This document shows, piece after piece, positions 33,793 to 45,491 of a stretch of DNA of 54,626 bases; positions within the stretch are counted from its first letter, which is position 1; each line of letters starts with the position of its first letter. The position numbers were made by a program, and so were the translations under genes. This DNA is from Emmonsiellopsis sp. PD_33. Its lineage: Eukaryota; Ascomycota; Eurotiomycetes; Onygenales; Ajellomycetaceae. The notes below the pieces were generated by a model that was given only the letters and a program-made list of their open reading frames with translations, ran no database searches and was not told the origin of the DNA. The DNA lies in assembly GCA_032988165.1 (NCBI GenBank), contig JANTQF010000233.1, positions 1-54,626 of the forward strand, written 5' to 3'.

Positions 33793-35647
33793 ATGTTCGG
33801 TGGCTCCACGAGCCCGACCAAAGAGAAAGACGATCCCTCCCCCCCGTCCTCCGGCCCGGGCCCGACTGTTCTCTCCATCAACACCGAAGACACAGTCACC
33901 GGCCGCGACAAGTCCACCGCTGTCTCGTCGCCCGGCAATTCTTTGGCGCCCCCAACCGACGATAAGAGTCCTGGGGCGGAGGGCAAGCGACGGAGCAGTT
34001 CCATGACCAAGGCTGCCACCTTCTTCTCCAACGCGAAGAATTCCTTGCATCTGTCTGGCCCGCGCGAGTCGAAGGAGCCGCAGTTTGCGCAGACACCCAT
34101 GCAGAAGCTGGGAAGGATGGATCCAGCCTTGATCGTGCCGCAGGGATCGCTTAATAACTCCGCTGGCGAATCGGTGCCCACTGCCCATTCTTCGTTTCGC
34201 GTGGGCGTCACTGAAGACAAGAACAGAAAATGCCGGAGAACTATGGAAGACACGCATGCATATCTGTACAATTTCTTGGGCACTTCGGCCCCCACCCCTG
34301 CCAAAACCGAGTCCTCTGCGCATGGTAAAAAATCTGACGAGGCTGCGTCGACATCTACGGATTCGGACGATTCAGCACCCATGATTGAAACTGACAATGG
34401 CTATTTCGCCATTTTCGACGGTCATGCTGGTACCTTTGCCGCCGAATGGTGTGGGAAGAAACTACATCTCATCCTAGAGGAGATCATGCGGAAATACCCC
34501 AATGCTCCCGTGCCTGAACTGCTCGATCAGACTTTTACTAATGTCGATCAGCAACTAGAGAAGCTGCCGTTGAAGAACAGTGGATGTACCGCTGTAACCG
34601 CAGTGCTAAGATGGGAAGACAGAACTACAACCGTCCCTGTCACGTCGTCCGCCAACGCCGTCACCTCTGTGCCCGCAGCATCAAAGACAGACAAAGAGGG
34701 CGCAGACTCATCACAAACACCCTTAGAACCAACATCAAGTTTATCCACCACCTCATTGAATCCCAGGACTCAAGAAACCACCGCCCGACACCGCGTATTA
34801 TATACTGCCAACGTAGGTGACGCGCGCGTCGTCCTCTGTCGAAATGGCAAGGCACTCCGATTATCCTACGACCACAAGGGCAGTGATGAAAACGAGGGCA
34901 AGCGAATATCCAACGCTGGCGGTCTCATCCTCAATAACCGTGTCAATGGCGTGCTTGCCGTCACCAGGGCGTTGGGCGATTCCTACATGAAGGACCTAGT
35001 CACTGGCCACCCGTACACCACGGAAACAGTCATTCAACCAGAAGCCGACGAATTTATGATTCTAGCTTGTGATGGCGTGAGTGTCCCCCTTCCCCTATCA
35101 TCTACTATATCCCCGCCCACCCCACTAACAGCATGTGTCGCAATATATATAGCTCTGGGACGTCTGCAGCGACCAAGACGCTGTCGACCTCGTCCGCAAC
35201 ACGCAGGATCCCCAAGCCGCCTCGAAGATCCTCGTCGACCACGCCCTGTCCCGCTTCAGCACAGACAACCTCTCCTGCATGATCGTCCGCTTCGATACAA
35301 AGGCAATCCAGCAGGCGCTGGAACGCCGCACACACCCGGCCGGCATCGATAGCAGTGACTCATCCTCGAAGCAGCTGGAGGGCATCAGTGAGGCGGATAA
35401 GATTGTTCGCGAGGTGCGGAAGAGTGTGGCTGCGGGGGAGGCGGGGATTGAAGAGGGGGACGAGGAAGGGGTTGAGGATGCGGAGGACGCGGAGAGAATG
35501 ACCCCCGTTAAAGCGGATATGGGGCCGGAGGTCACGCCTGCGCAGGGGATTGAGCCCGTTAATTTGAATTTACATCTCTCGGGGAAAGGCAAGGGGAAGG
35601 GGGAGGAGGGTAGTAAAGAGAAGAGTAAAGACCAGGGAGGCGAATAA
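33793..35647 (+). CDS. PTC1: PP2C-type Ser/Thr phosphatase, Ptc1-like
   Basis: Two exons (33793-35076, 35153-35647) encode 592 residues from the first ATG. The N-terminal 140 residues are Ser/Pro-rich and disordered. PP2C motifs follow: CRRTMEDTHAYLY near residue 146, FAIFDGHAGTFAAEWCG near 205, SGCTAVTAVL, then TANVGDARVVLCRNGKA, RISNAGGLI, AVTRALGDSY and FMILACDG, which joins LWDVCSDQDAVDLV over the 76-base intron. The last metal-site aspartate is in DNLSCMIVRF. Metal-binding aspartates are all present. Ptc1 dephosphorylates Hog1-type MAPKs in yeast. The tail after about 480 is acidic and low-complexity. The frame is open 24 codons upstream without an ATG, and an AG acceptor at 33726-33727 suggests a small upstream exon may add the true N terminus. 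Confidence 0.88.
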
Positions 35648-35964
35648 CACGGACTGTTGGTTTGTTTTTGGCTTTTGGGAGGATATTCATCGGAAACAGC
35701 CAGTTGAAAGTGAGGGTGGGGGATTGATGATGAACGGAATTGAGCCGGGATGATTGATTGATTAATTATCTATGTCTATTATGCTTTGATGCTTTGATGT
35801 TTTCATGTTTTCATATTCTCATGTTTCCATGTTTCCATGTCGAACGTGGTTAGTTGTGGCTACCTTTAGGTGGATAAACTTGGGCATTTTACTCATTTCA
35901 TTCGACTTGATGGGGTTCTCCTCCTTTTCCTCTGCCTTCTTATTCCTCTTCTGCTTCTTCTCTC

Positions 35965-36013
35965 CCCCCATCCCCATCCCCATCCCCATCCCCATCCCCA
36001 TCCCCATCCCCAT
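35965..36013. repeat. CCCCAT hexamer microsatellite, eight copies
   Basis: The unit CCCCAT is repeated eight times without interruption. It lies about 320 bases after the PP2C stop codon, probably in or just after the 3' UTR. Confidence 0.9.
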
Positions 36014-36274
36014 GTCCCTTTTCCTTTTCTCCCTCTCTCTATGACTGCGCACCTCCCCCGTTTCCGAATGTGATTGAAATAGTACGAACGGACGGATACA
36101 TATGGATAATGCAGACTCTTTATTTCATTTCCTTTCCATTTTTCCTTCCCATCTTACCTTACATCACCTTTCTCTCTCCGTCTACGGCTTTACATTATTT
36201 CTTCATTTCCTACCATTCATCCATTCATCCATCGTCCACAGACCATGTGTGAGGAATTAACCCACCCCAATAAC

Positions 36275-36290
36275 AAAAAAAAAAAAAAAA
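36275..36290. repeat. Poly-A tract of 16
   Basis: An uninterrupted run of 16 A lies in the same intergenic region. It may be a simple repeat; no retroelement body precedes it. Confidence 0.85.
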
Positions 36291-36877
36291 GGAACTCAGA
36301 CCATATCAGACCGGACTGGACAAATATCAAGACGGGAAAAATATGATTATCTTGGTAAACAGAATCGGAAAATGAGGTTCCCCCCCCTTTTAATCAGCTA
36401 AGCGGGCGGGAATTAGAAGGTAATGAAATACAATGAAATACACTGCACTGCACCATAATGAACTACAGGCAATTATTTAGTAACCAGTTAGAGAGGAACC
36501 AACTAAACTGTCTTTTTCATTTAAATGGCTAGTTATATATATATATATTCTTTAATGATACCCCAGCCTATATCTGTGTCTATGATAATGCTTTCTTGCT
36601 CTCCATCTCTTTCTCTTTCTCATAAGTTATGGCTACATACCCACACCCACAATCTATGTGTATCTCTCTATTACATTCCCCTTACCCTTTAAAAAGGGAA
36701 GATACTATTACTATAACACTAAATAAGTTCTCTTAACCCCCTTTCTCCCCTTCCAACCCATGGATTGGATTTGGGGGTTAGAATAAAAGTAAAAGCACAA
36801 TAGAAATCTCCTTCCCCTCCCCCTTTTTTCAATGGAAATGATTTAAATGGTTTAAGCCCACATCTAAATCCAAAATC

Positions 36878-36909
36878 AAAAAAAAAGAAAGAAAGAAAGA
36901 AAGAAAGAA
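36878..36909. repeat. A-rich / GAAA microsatellite
   Basis: A short A run passes into about six GAAA units. It is ordinary simple-sequence DNA in the 3' flank of MHR1. Confidence 0.8.
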
Positions 36910-37326
36910 GCATTTAAACTACATACCTACCTTTACCTATAATAACATAATTCTATGATACATGTGTGGGAAATGGGGGGAAAGATACAGAGACAAGAGA
37001 CAGAGAACAAGCACATACTGGGAAACATAGATACGTAGATAGGAAAGAAAACGGAATAAAGACAGGGGAACTAGGAAGTAGGTGAGGGTAGTGGTTGGGT
37101 ATGGACAGGGTGAACGGGTGGATGGATACATTGAGGATGGGAGGGGGTTAAGGCTGCTGGCTAGTACGGAAGGAGAAAAAGGAAAGGAGGTAGATAAGAA
37201 AGAGTACAACGGGGAGTGGTTAGAGATGAGGATGAATAGCCCAGGCCAACCTCAACACCACCGATAAATTCCATTAGCCCTGAGAGAATGATACCCCTTC
37301 TGACAGAGACGAGACGGGATTCGCGT

Positions 37327-38737
37327 CTACCAGAACTTCAACCGGCCCAATCCCTTCTTCTTCTCCTCTTCCTGTTTCTCCTCCTTCGCCGCCTCTTCAC
37401 CCTGGGCGCCCTCTCCGGCCTCCACCTTAGCCGCACCCTCACCCGCATCCACGGCCGGAACCTCCGCCTCGTCTTCCTCCGGAGAATACAACTTGCTAGG
37501 CATAATATGGCTGGCAGTCGGTTTCAACTGGCCGTGGATAACAGTTTTCGGCCACGACCTGGCAAACTGCGAATTAAAAAGATCGTTCCAGAACACCTTG
37601 ACCTCCCCCTCGTTGACGATATGGTGCTCGTTGGGCGTGTTGCTCCGGTCAAACTTGACCACCACCTGGCCCGTCTTACCCGCCTTGCCCGCCTTGCTCG
37701 TCAAGCTCTGCTCTAGCACCTTAATCCGCTGCATAGCCGCCTCCTCAATCTGCTGTTCCTTGCGTCTGGCCTGAGCCAGTCTCCTCCGCCGAGAATTGCT
37801 AACCTTCTGCACCACACCACCTTCTTCCCCTTCCTTCGCCGCCGCGGCGTCCTTGAGGAGCGCCTTCTTCTCCGCCGCGGCCGCCTCCTGTTCCAGCATC
37901 TCCAATACGGCCGCCACGTCCGCGACGCTGGTGGCCTTCTGGTCCATGAGCACCTTGGCGCGCAGTTTCTTGTTCAAGATATCCTTGCGCTCGAACCGTG
38001 GTTTCCACTCCTCATCCCACTTCTCAGCCTCCAGTGGATCGCGGGGGCGTTTTCGCGCGACGATGGCGTTATCTTCTGAGGCGGTGATGAGGTCGACTGG
38101 TGGTGCGAGTTGGCGCTGCACGGAGAATTCGCGGAGGAGCCGGTAGGCTTCGAGGCCGGTGGAGGCGTCGGCGAAGTGCACGGAGTAGTAGGGGGTCCAC
38201 ATGTCTTTGCGGAGGTTGGCAGGGATGGTCTTTTTGCCGTGGTAGATTAGTTGGGAGAGGACGTTTTGTTCCTGTTTATTTTTTCGGGAGGTGGTTAGCA
38301 AGTGGGAAATTCGTTTTATATCCCATTCCCTCTCCCTGCCCTTCTCCCCAAATGGCCCACGTAGACCTGTAAAAAAAACAAAGAATCCACCGAATTCAAG
38401 TCTTTCTCTTGGTCGTCGCCGGAAGGAAAATAAATCTCACCTCAAGATATCTGGTCAACGAATAAATAACCTGATTCGTCCGAATATTGTTGTAGGCGAA
38501 AATATTCTTCCCGTGCGTCAGGCGCTGCAGAGCCTTGCGCAGTCTCACTGTCTCCTGAGACCGCCAATTCACCGCCGCGGAGGAATTGGGGAATCTGGGT
38601 CTGCCCTGGATGGACTTACGGGTCCTTGGGTAGCGGATGGGTTGCCAGTGAGAGATGGCGGTAGGGTCGAGGGTGATAGTCTCCCGGGCCGTTCTCGCGG
38701 CCTTTTCGGCGGCGGCCATAGCCTTCTGGGGCCCCAT
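37327..38737 (-). CDS. MHR1: Mitochondrial ribosomal protein mL67 / Mhr1
   Basis: Two exons (38737-38441, 38271-37327) encode 413 residues. The conserved Mhr1 region is LTHGKNIFAYNNIRTNQVIYSL followed, after the 169-base intron, by EQNVLSQLIYHGKKTIPANLR and DMWTPYYSVHF (the first is split for quoting). A second conserved block is GLEAYRLLREFSVQRQLAPP. The C-terminal half is a long charged, alanine- and glutamate-rich coiled-coil segment with a short basic tail ending KKKGLGRLKFW. In yeast, Mhr1 is both a structural mitoribosome large-subunit protein (mL67) and a factor in mitochondrial DNA recombination. The N terminus (MGPQKAMAAAEKAARTAR) is basic and could serve as an import signal. The filamentous-fungal protein is longer than the yeast one because of the C-terminal extension. 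Confidence 0.88.
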
Positions 38738-39019
38738 TGTCCGGCCGGGGAGGACAGGAATATGCGATTCGGTGAGCGGGAGGTAGCAATTGGAGGTCCC
38801 CTAGGGCATTGTGGTGTTGGGGCGGGAGGTGGTGGTTGGTGGTGGTGGTTGGAGGTTTTGATGCTTGGTGTAAGTTTTTTGATGTTGCGGAAGTTGGAAT
38901 TTTGGCCGGGCCAATCAGCGCCAAGACTGGACCAAACCTTCATCTTGCATTTCTGTCTACTTCAAGTTGTATCAGGACAAATCGAATAGCATGCTTGATT
39001 ATTCATACAATCCCTCGCG

Positions 39020-40414
39020 TTATTCATTCGTGTGGGATTCTAATCCAACTCTATGCACCGGCCACATCCAAGCCGCGTTCATTGGCACATTATCTGCCCG
39101 CATTATTCCAAGCACCTGCGATATCAACGTCGCTCCAGAGCCGGCTGCCCACCACGCTACATCATCAAGTTCAGCCAGCAGCACACCCCAGTACATAAGC
39201 ACAAGCAGGGAGAGCGGGTCATGGGCTGCCAGACTGTCCATGAACCCCTTATCAATTGTGGCCAGCCATGTGATGACAGACGGCGTGTCCCTGGTACAAG
39301 TATACCGATTAAAACATCGCCGCAGCAGGATGATCGCATCCTTGACCATGCGATGATGGTCGGCCCCAGCACTAGCAGCGTTCTCATCGTTGAGGGAAAA
39401 CAACCGATTCAATGCCCCCTCCACCTCGCTATCCGGCGGTGACGGGCTAGTCGGGGCCCAGAAGTTCCGCATCGATGGGAATAAATTCCCTTCAAGCCAT
39501 GGCCGTGCCAGTTCTGCAATCTGTAAAGTACCCTGCAGCAGCTCGAAGAGCACAAAGATATTCTCGATCATATCGGGCCCTTCTTTCCTACTCGCTGCCA
39601 GCTGCGGTAGCGCTATACCGCTTATGATCGTAATGACAGAGTACGCGAAGACTACGTCGCAGTTTGACGGCGTGACGTTATTGATGGCGTGGCGGAAGGG
39701 GGTCAAAGACCGGCTTTGATATTCTAGCGCTGTGTCAATGTACAATGATCTTGCTGTGGCGGAATCGTCTGTTGATGCTGCGTGCAAGGAGGCGATGGAG
39801 AGGATTCCATGCATGAGGAAGTCGTGCGAGAGAGCCCGGTGTGGTATGATTACCTGCCAGACGTGATGATCCGAGGGGTGGTTGGAGAGCGTTTGATAGG
39901 TATCTGTGGAGTATTTGTGCATGAGCTCTAGCGCACGCATGGTGGAGGGGTCGTTGACTGCCAGTGTATCCAGGATGTTTGGCCCAGACGTGCCTCTACC
40001 AGCTGGCGGCGTAGTGGAGCTCATCGGCGACGAGATGTTTGGCCGCGTATGTCTCTGTGTGACTCCGCGTAGATGATAGGAGCATTGCAGCTCTCGAGAT
40101 GTACAGTTTGAGCATGGAGGGCCTTGCTCGTCGCACTATAACGTGTCAGATATTCATATCGAATATATATGAGAAGCCTACCTAATGGGTTAAACTAAAG
40201 AAGACGAAATCAGGGATGTGATAATGCTTTGAACGACACGATGAGCATTCCTTCAAAGTTAAGTTCGGGGATGTCAAGAATCCATTCTACTCATATTCAC
40301 ATAAAAAGCAAAGGGTAAAGCAATGGCTGTAAACACCTCTCTCACCTTTACTCTTCTCTTCTTGCACTGATCGCACCCATTGCGAGATTTTGTATGTGCC
40401 CGTCGGGGGGCCAT
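39020..40414 (-). CDS. Zn2Cys6 transcription factor, Upc2-like
   Basis: Two exons (40414-40346, 40135-39020) encode 394 residues. The 210-base intron interrupts the zinc cluster: the first exon ends NGCDQCKKRRVK and the second opens CDEQGPPCSNCTSRELQC, giving the complete CX2CX6CX6CX2CX6C pattern. The rest is the helical regulatory domain seen in sterol-uptake-control (Upc2/Ecm22-like) fungal regulators, with HKYSTDTYQTLSNHPSDHHVW and LMHGILSIASLHAA as the recognisable part. Such proteins are nuclear activators or repressors; targets cannot be inferred. The neighbouring RTA1-family gene on the same strand is a membrane protein of a family often linked to lipid or azole stress, a suggestive but unproven pairing. 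Confidence 0.88.
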
Positions 40415-40964
40415 CAGGGCGGATATGGGGGAGGAGATCCGCCCGACGAAGACTCCGAGAAGACAAGTAAAGTCAGGACCACAGCGAGGATCAAGTCATA
40501 TCTGCAGCTATGAATGCTCCATCCATGCATCTACTTTTTAGCAGCATCTGCATCGGAGCTTTATGATGATATGAATGCCTGCTAAGATATGCAGAGGGGT
40601 TGATCATCTAATTTTAGTAGACGGGCTTGGCGCTTTTGAGCCGGCCAAGATATCCCGAGATTCGAGAATTGTTCCTTCAGCCCTACGATTCAGTTAAAGA
40701 TCGGTTGAGGATCCAGGTTGGCTGGGAGCGGGTTGCTGATCATTTACACAGATACCAAAATGTAACGGAGCACCGATGCGCCAATAGGCGGAAGATGTCG
40801 GCTTTTAATGGAACCCAAAGACTACCTAGATGTAACTCCAATTCCTTCCATTCTATATTTCCCTTCCTACGGTGATCTATGCTGTCACTGGTCCGTTGTT
40901 TCTGTAATATCTTCTCTCCGCGGTATATATACATACAGGGAACGGCTTCCCAGCGCCGTAGAAG
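40415..40964. other. Intergenic, promoter of the Upc2-like gene
   Basis: No gene is seen in the 550 bases between the regulator start and the end of the upstream RTA1 gene. Both genes are on the minus strand. Confidence 0.55.
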
Positions 40965-41945
40965 TCATTCTGATTTCATCATATATGGACACAAGAAGTA
41001 GGGATGCAGTATAGCAAGCCCAAGCACCGCTAACGCAATCATCCTACAATTGCAACCGTCAGCATATAGAGTGTGTATCATGTAAAACAACATGATCTAT
41101 AACAAGGATACTTACATCCCATCTAGGACCAGAAATTCCTTCTCGTTCTGCATCAACGGGTTCCCCCAGCCTCCCGCCATCTCAGGCAGGCTACACAAAA
41201 ATTAGCCATCGAGATCGTCCGCCGGTAAACTCCACGGATCTCACACATACCGATAGATACAGCGAATCAAGACGGTGGTATACGCAAAAGTCTCTGCTGC
41301 ACAAAACATGTAAAACTTCTTCGACGTAGTCACGGACAGCTTCTCATTCAGCCCCTTCTCCCTCGACACACGGAATGCATAGTCCGCGCTCAGAATCCCA
41401 CATGCGACCATCGTCGCAACCTGGAAAGCAATCCCAGTAATGATAATCCTATTACCGACATTAAGCATGTCAAGATTCTCCCTCCCCGCACTCGCAGCAA
41501 CACCGCCCCCAACCGCCTGCAGGACGAGCGAGCCGATGTCGCAACCGATAAAAATCCAGGGGTAGAGCCGGGGCTGGAAACGAGACTTCTCAGGCGCAAG
41601 ATACAGCACAATATGCTTCAGAGACCAGTAGATACCAGCGGCCGTAAAAGAGGGAGCAAGAACCAGGCAGACGATCTGCGTCTCGAAGGCGCCCTTGTTC
41701 CAAGGGTTCTTATGCATGATGATTCGCCCTATGTACCCGACCATCTCCAGCGCAGCGCCCATGCCGAGGGCAATCGTGAATGTCCAGGCGCGCGCCTTGA
41801 TCCCGACGACGACATGGTAGATTGTGCAGAGGCCGAAAATGGCGGCGAAGAAGGCGTTGGCGCCTAGGTTTGGGTAGTAGCCATATGTCGTCGCCTCTAC
41901 GGGGCATTCGGGGCTGACTGCTTTGCAGTCGGCAAAGGAGGGCAT
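40965..41945 (-). CDS. RTA1-family seven-helix membrane protein
   Basis: Three exons (41945-41251, 41190-41116, 41043-40965) encode 282 residues, near the family norm. Seven hydrophobic segments are visible. Family signatures are YYPNLGANAFFAAIFG at the start, EMVGYIGRI in helix 3, LVLAPSFTAAGIYWSL, FIGCDIGSLVLQAVGGG and, after the first junction, YRLPEMAGGWGNPLM followed by LVLDGMMIALAVLGLAILHP. The RTA1 group (Rta1, Rsb1) sits in the plasma membrane of fungi and is implicated in lipid translocation and resistance to 7-aminocholesterol. The C terminus is short. Substrate is unknown. Confidence 0.93.
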
Positions 41946-42503
41946 CGTGAATTCGAAATTGAGGATGCCAGATGGAGGGGAGGGCGAGAACGAGGCGAGA
42001 ATGAGAGGCTGGCTCGTCGTCTCATTATTAATAGTACTACTAGTTAGCGCTCTCGACTCCTCGTTCCGCCAGGTTCCTCGCTCTCGTTCTCGCTCTCGTT
42101 AAGAGCTCCACCCGATCTATCCTGGTCCATCTTAGCGTTGGTTTTATGCCAGCTCTGATTGATCAAAAAGGCTTGCTGAAGGTAGTTAACTTAGGTTCAT
42201 AAAACACAATAGTTAACTTAACTAGTTATGCAATGCACGTGAACCTCTTAGCGTGCAAATTTATTGCATCCTCATCAACCTGCAAGAGGCTGAAGTTTTG
42301 TCTTCTTTTCACACTCCCCTGCCTTCATTGAGGATGTATCCAGCTTCACTTTTCAGCCAAACCTTGGAATGTGTCAGGTGGAATTCACGTGAGGTCGTCA
42401 CTTGAAGGATTGATCAAATTCACCTGGCAGCCATACCCTCTATTTTCATTTGTCTTGAAATGCTCGACTTGATTTCCTCTCATACTCCGCAAAAAATATT
42501 CTA

Positions 42504-42565
42504 ACATACTTAAAGCCACTGGCCTCTCACTTCTAAGGATTGATCCTTTTTGGTCTAGTTGGATT
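42504..42565 (+). repeat. Dispersed direct repeat, copy 1
   Basis: A segment beginning ACATACTTAAAGCCACTGG and ending GTTGGATTC recurs 396 bases downstream with several substitutions and small indels. It may be a remnant of LTR or miniature-element DNA or a local duplication. Confidence 0.7.
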
Positions 42566-42899
42566 CCCGCAGCTATGAGCCCGGGAAAGTCCCTTACTGG
42601 GATTGTTTCTACTTGTACCTTTACCTACCCTAATGGCATGTGTTCAGTTCCAACTTCCACACTATTTTGGAAAAGATCTCATTATTCTTCAACGAGGCCC
42701 CAAGGTCAAGCCACTAGGTCAGCACCTTTAGGCCCAACCCGAGCCACCACCTACCTGGGTATGAACAGCGCTTTGAGTCCTCTGGCACATGGATTGTCGG
42801 CATTCTTCTACCACCCATATCCGCGTGGACGACTAGTGGTTAGCCAGGACAAAATAATCTGGAAATCACCATTCCATGTCACCTCTGGGGGTATATAAA

Positions 42900-42957
42900 A
42901 CATACTTAGAGCCACTGGCCTCTAAAGGCTCGATCCTTTTTTGGTCCAGTTGGATTC
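42900..42957 (+). repeat. Dispersed direct repeat, copy 2
   Basis: This copy begins ACATACTTAGAGCCACTGG and ends GTTGGATTC. A TATATAAA sequence lies immediately before it but not before the first copy. Flanks on both sides differ from those of copy 1, so only this short block is shared. Confidence 0.7.
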
Positions 42958-43361
42958 TCTCAAATATTGATGTTTGTCTGGGCCTCGCTGAGTCAGCATA
43001 TGGGCTTGGCACTGTCTCATGACGATGATGTAATACATCCGGGCATCCCGTCGCTGGCTCCTCTTGACGTCCTTTCAAAATCACAGCTTCAACAACTCTT
43101 GTTTTATGAGCTTTTTGGTCTGGAAACACGATCTAAATCCCTACCATCCCTACCACCCCTACCAGGATAGTCTTGTAAGCTACAAAAGGATACTAGTATT
43201 ATTCACAGTAGCCAGAGCATACAGTGGAATTTTACAGCACAGTCGAACAATACTACTAGTAAGTTCAACGTCCATCCTGCCACTCCAGAAACGCCTGTGC
43301 TTATTATTTCACCCCAGTCGAGTAGCTAAGCGTCATATCTTGACCCATTTCTTAGTCGGCC

Positions 43362-43919
43362 ATGTTCGACATGCGGCATGCTGGGAAATGGGCGCAGCGT
43401 TTTCTCGAAATCTTTACGCCAAATTTTGACCGACCCACGTATGCAGAGCTCTACGATGCAGAGTTCAACGCCTTAATGGTTGCACGTCATTTAGTGGTAT
43501 GCAAGGAAACTATAGAAAGGAGGTACCGCATCACCAATACCGACGCTATACGGTTGATCGATGAAGTGCTACAGGCTCTTCGTGACGACCATGGTGGAAC
43601 TCTCCCCAGCGAGGTTTTGGAGTTCTGGCTGGAGAAGCGCCGGGACAATGTTAGAGACCACTGGACATTTTCTACGCCTGATGAAAAAAAGGCAATGGTC
43701 GAGATGTGGCAAAGATGGGATAATCTAGAGAAGGTCAAGGAACAGTTCTGGGTGTTTGATATCGACAACTATGTCTCTAAGGCGACGGATTCTCTACTTT
43801 CAGACCCGTCAGGGGAGATCTCCGTAATCCAGTGCTTAAGCCATTGGCTTGAAAAACGCAAAGCCGGCGAAGTTTATTACCGTTGGCTCGAAAAACGCAA
43901 ACCCGGAGAAGTTTATTAA
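43362..43919 (+). CDS. Orphan protein of 185 residues with C-terminal repeat
   Basis: A single frame starting MFDMRHAGKWAQRFLEIF encodes 185 residues, charged and probably mostly helical, with no signal peptide or membrane span. I recognise no family. The C terminus contains two copies of WLEKRKxGEVYYR/WLEKRKPGEVY from a 39-bp duplication, and a more distant copy FWLEKRRDN lies near residue 89. Frame length, composition and the repeat's frame-keeping favour a real gene, possibly lineage-specific. An upstream exon joined at the CTTAG just before 43355 cannot be ruled out. Confidence 0.5.
   Translation: MFDMRHAGKWAQRFLEIFTPNFDRPTYAELYDAEFNALMVARHLVVCKETIERRYRITNTDAIRLIDEVLQALRDDHGGTLPSEVLEFWLEKRRDNVRDHWTFSTPDEKKAMVEMWQRWDNLEKVKEQFWVFDIDNYVSKATDSLLSDPSGEISVIQCLSHWLEKRKAGEVYYRWLEKRKPGEVY
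43845..43919 (+). repeat. 39-bp tandem duplication ending the orphan gene
   Basis: Two units (43845-43883 and 43884-43919) differ at only a few bases and keep frame; the second ends at the stop codon. Confidence 0.85.
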
Positions 43920-44583
43920 CTGGCGATCCTCATTGTCCGAAGAGCGTTGACCCATCCAATGTCATAACTTCCTGCCTAATCAATGCAATTGATGTCCAGC
44001 CCATTTCATCTGATTTTCTACAAGATCAGACAGTCTATATCTTGTGCTTTCAATTTCAACTTCTCTTTTTATTTTTCTCAACTCCGGCAAGGCGTTATGG
44101 TTGTATATTTTCCTCGGACTTAGTGGGTTAAGACTTCTTCGCCAGATTAATCTGATATCTGAAGATAGTCCCTATTCTTGCCAGCTATGCACTTTTTATT
44201 GTTTGACTGTTGAAATGATTGTAACAAAAGTTTTCTATAAATGCAAGAGATATGAAATACTTCCACTAGGCCTAGAGAGTGTGTATGTTTCACACTACTC
44301 TCCATCCCAGCATTGGATGCTCCCATAGTTCACTGCATAATCCATCTCCCTACCGTCGTCTGCCTGGGTGTTGCTATGGAGCTCACAGTGAATCGTGACC
44401 CCTTGGTCCCGTGACGCACCAGACGCGTCGTCGCCCCCTCCCCTATTTCCCCCTCCCCTCCCCTATTCCCCCCCTCTTCTTCTCTCTTCTCAACGTCCGT
44501 TCTCAACAGCCAGATAACATCTCCACGCGGTGCCCTCCTGTTTACCTCCTTCTGTTATCCAAAGCCTGATCGAGAACGTAGCA
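43920..44583. other. Intergenic, promoter of the four-helix protein
   Basis: No gene is seen. A strong CT-rich tract at about 44435-44495 (CCCCTCCCCT and TCTTCTTCTC types) lies roughly 100 bases before the next start codon, a common feature of highly used fungal promoters. Confidence 0.5.
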
Positions 44584-45462
44584 ATGGCCGAGTCTTACAC
44601 TGCGTAAGTCTCTCCTCGTACTCTGTCCACCGTCCACCATCTTTTCGAACCCTGTGACTTACCGGTGTCTCATTCCAGCAATATCCCCAAGCACCGCCTC
44701 AGATGGCCAAGATCGGAGTTGTACACGCGAGACTTGCGAGCCCAGATTGATGGAGCCCTTGATGTTGAAAGAAGAGCGAATAGCAACCTGTCCTATGCAA
44801 TGGGGTACTACCGCCAGCCCATAAGAATGAAGTTGCCCCTGGTAATTTTCACTCTGGTGGTGTTGGGCCTCCATGTTGGATCGGTGTTCTCATCCGATGC
44901 ATTTATAAAATATGCTAAGCATGGCGAGGGTGTGAATATCGCTCTTCTTATCCTGGGTCTCGCATCGACCCTCCTGTCTCTGTGGTTTCAACTTCAAGAT
45001 AGGCTTAGACCGTGTCTGCGAGCAAAGTTGATTCACAGCGTATGCTCATGGCTCAATCCGGTATTATATATTGCTTTGTCTTTATATAATCTGGGCACAG
45101 TTGGGTCCATGCCAGGCTTTAAGAGTCATGGCGAGTGGTCGGCTCTATTATCGTATGTTACCCAAGCTGTAATGGCAGGGGGCAGCTTGCAGCTGCTCCT
45201 CAAAGGGGCAACAGGGAGACTAGGGCCAATGACATTCGCCGACTATTTCCGTCTCATTTTTCTTTCCACTCCTCCTGACGGTGCGGCATGGGCGTCCCTG
45301 CCGGAGGAAGAAAGACTTTGGGCGGAGAGAGAACGCCAGAATTATCTTGCGAGCAGACTTCGGGAGAGTCAATCTGCTGGTCCTTCCTCTGTAGGCACTT
45401 CTCGTCGCCAGGATGTGATCCACGACGGGGGGCGTAATGTCCGCTACGGCTTCGAGGGTTGA
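44584..45462 (+). CDS. Multi-pass membrane protein of unknown function
   Basis: Two exons (44584-44603 and 44679-45462) encode 267 residues. The short first exon gives MAESYTA and joins NIPKHRLRWPRSELY. Four hydrophobic segments are clear: LPLVIFTLVVLGLHVGSVF, VNIALLILGLASTLLSLWF, SVCSWLNPVLYIALSLYNL and LLSYVTQAVMAGGSLQLLL. The last 60 residues are charged and hydrophilic. I do not recognise the family; a fungus-specific membrane protein is the safest label. Confidence 0.72.
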
Positions 45463-45491
45463 TCCTTCGGAGAGATCAGCTTCGTGGCCTT

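Larger units (their letters stand above)
35648..37326. other. Long intergenic stretch with simple repeats
   Basis: No gene is seen between the PP2C stop and the convergent MHR1 stop. The DNA is pyrimidine- or AT-biased and holds several microsatellites, listed separately, plus an alternating AT run near 36533-36548. Confidence 0.6.
41946..43361. other. Gene-poor region with a dispersed direct repeat
   Basis: No confident gene is seen. A 107-codon frame at 42575-42898 and smaller frames nearby lack any recognisable motif. The region carries a diverged 60-base sequence twice (listed separately) and a string of CCTACCA/CCCTACC units near 43140-43165. Confidence 0.45.

Noticed and set aside
33673..34397. 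Two overlapping minus-strand frames of 216 and 234 codons
   Set aside because: They are antisense to the PP2C N-terminal disordered region and owe their length to its composition.
37082..37267. Open frame in the MHR1 3' flank
   Set aside because: Simple-sequence DNA with a reading frame on both strands; no motif.
42575..42898. A 107-codon frame as a gene
   Set aside because: Composition is not protein-like and it is bracketed by the direct repeats; no homologue recalled.
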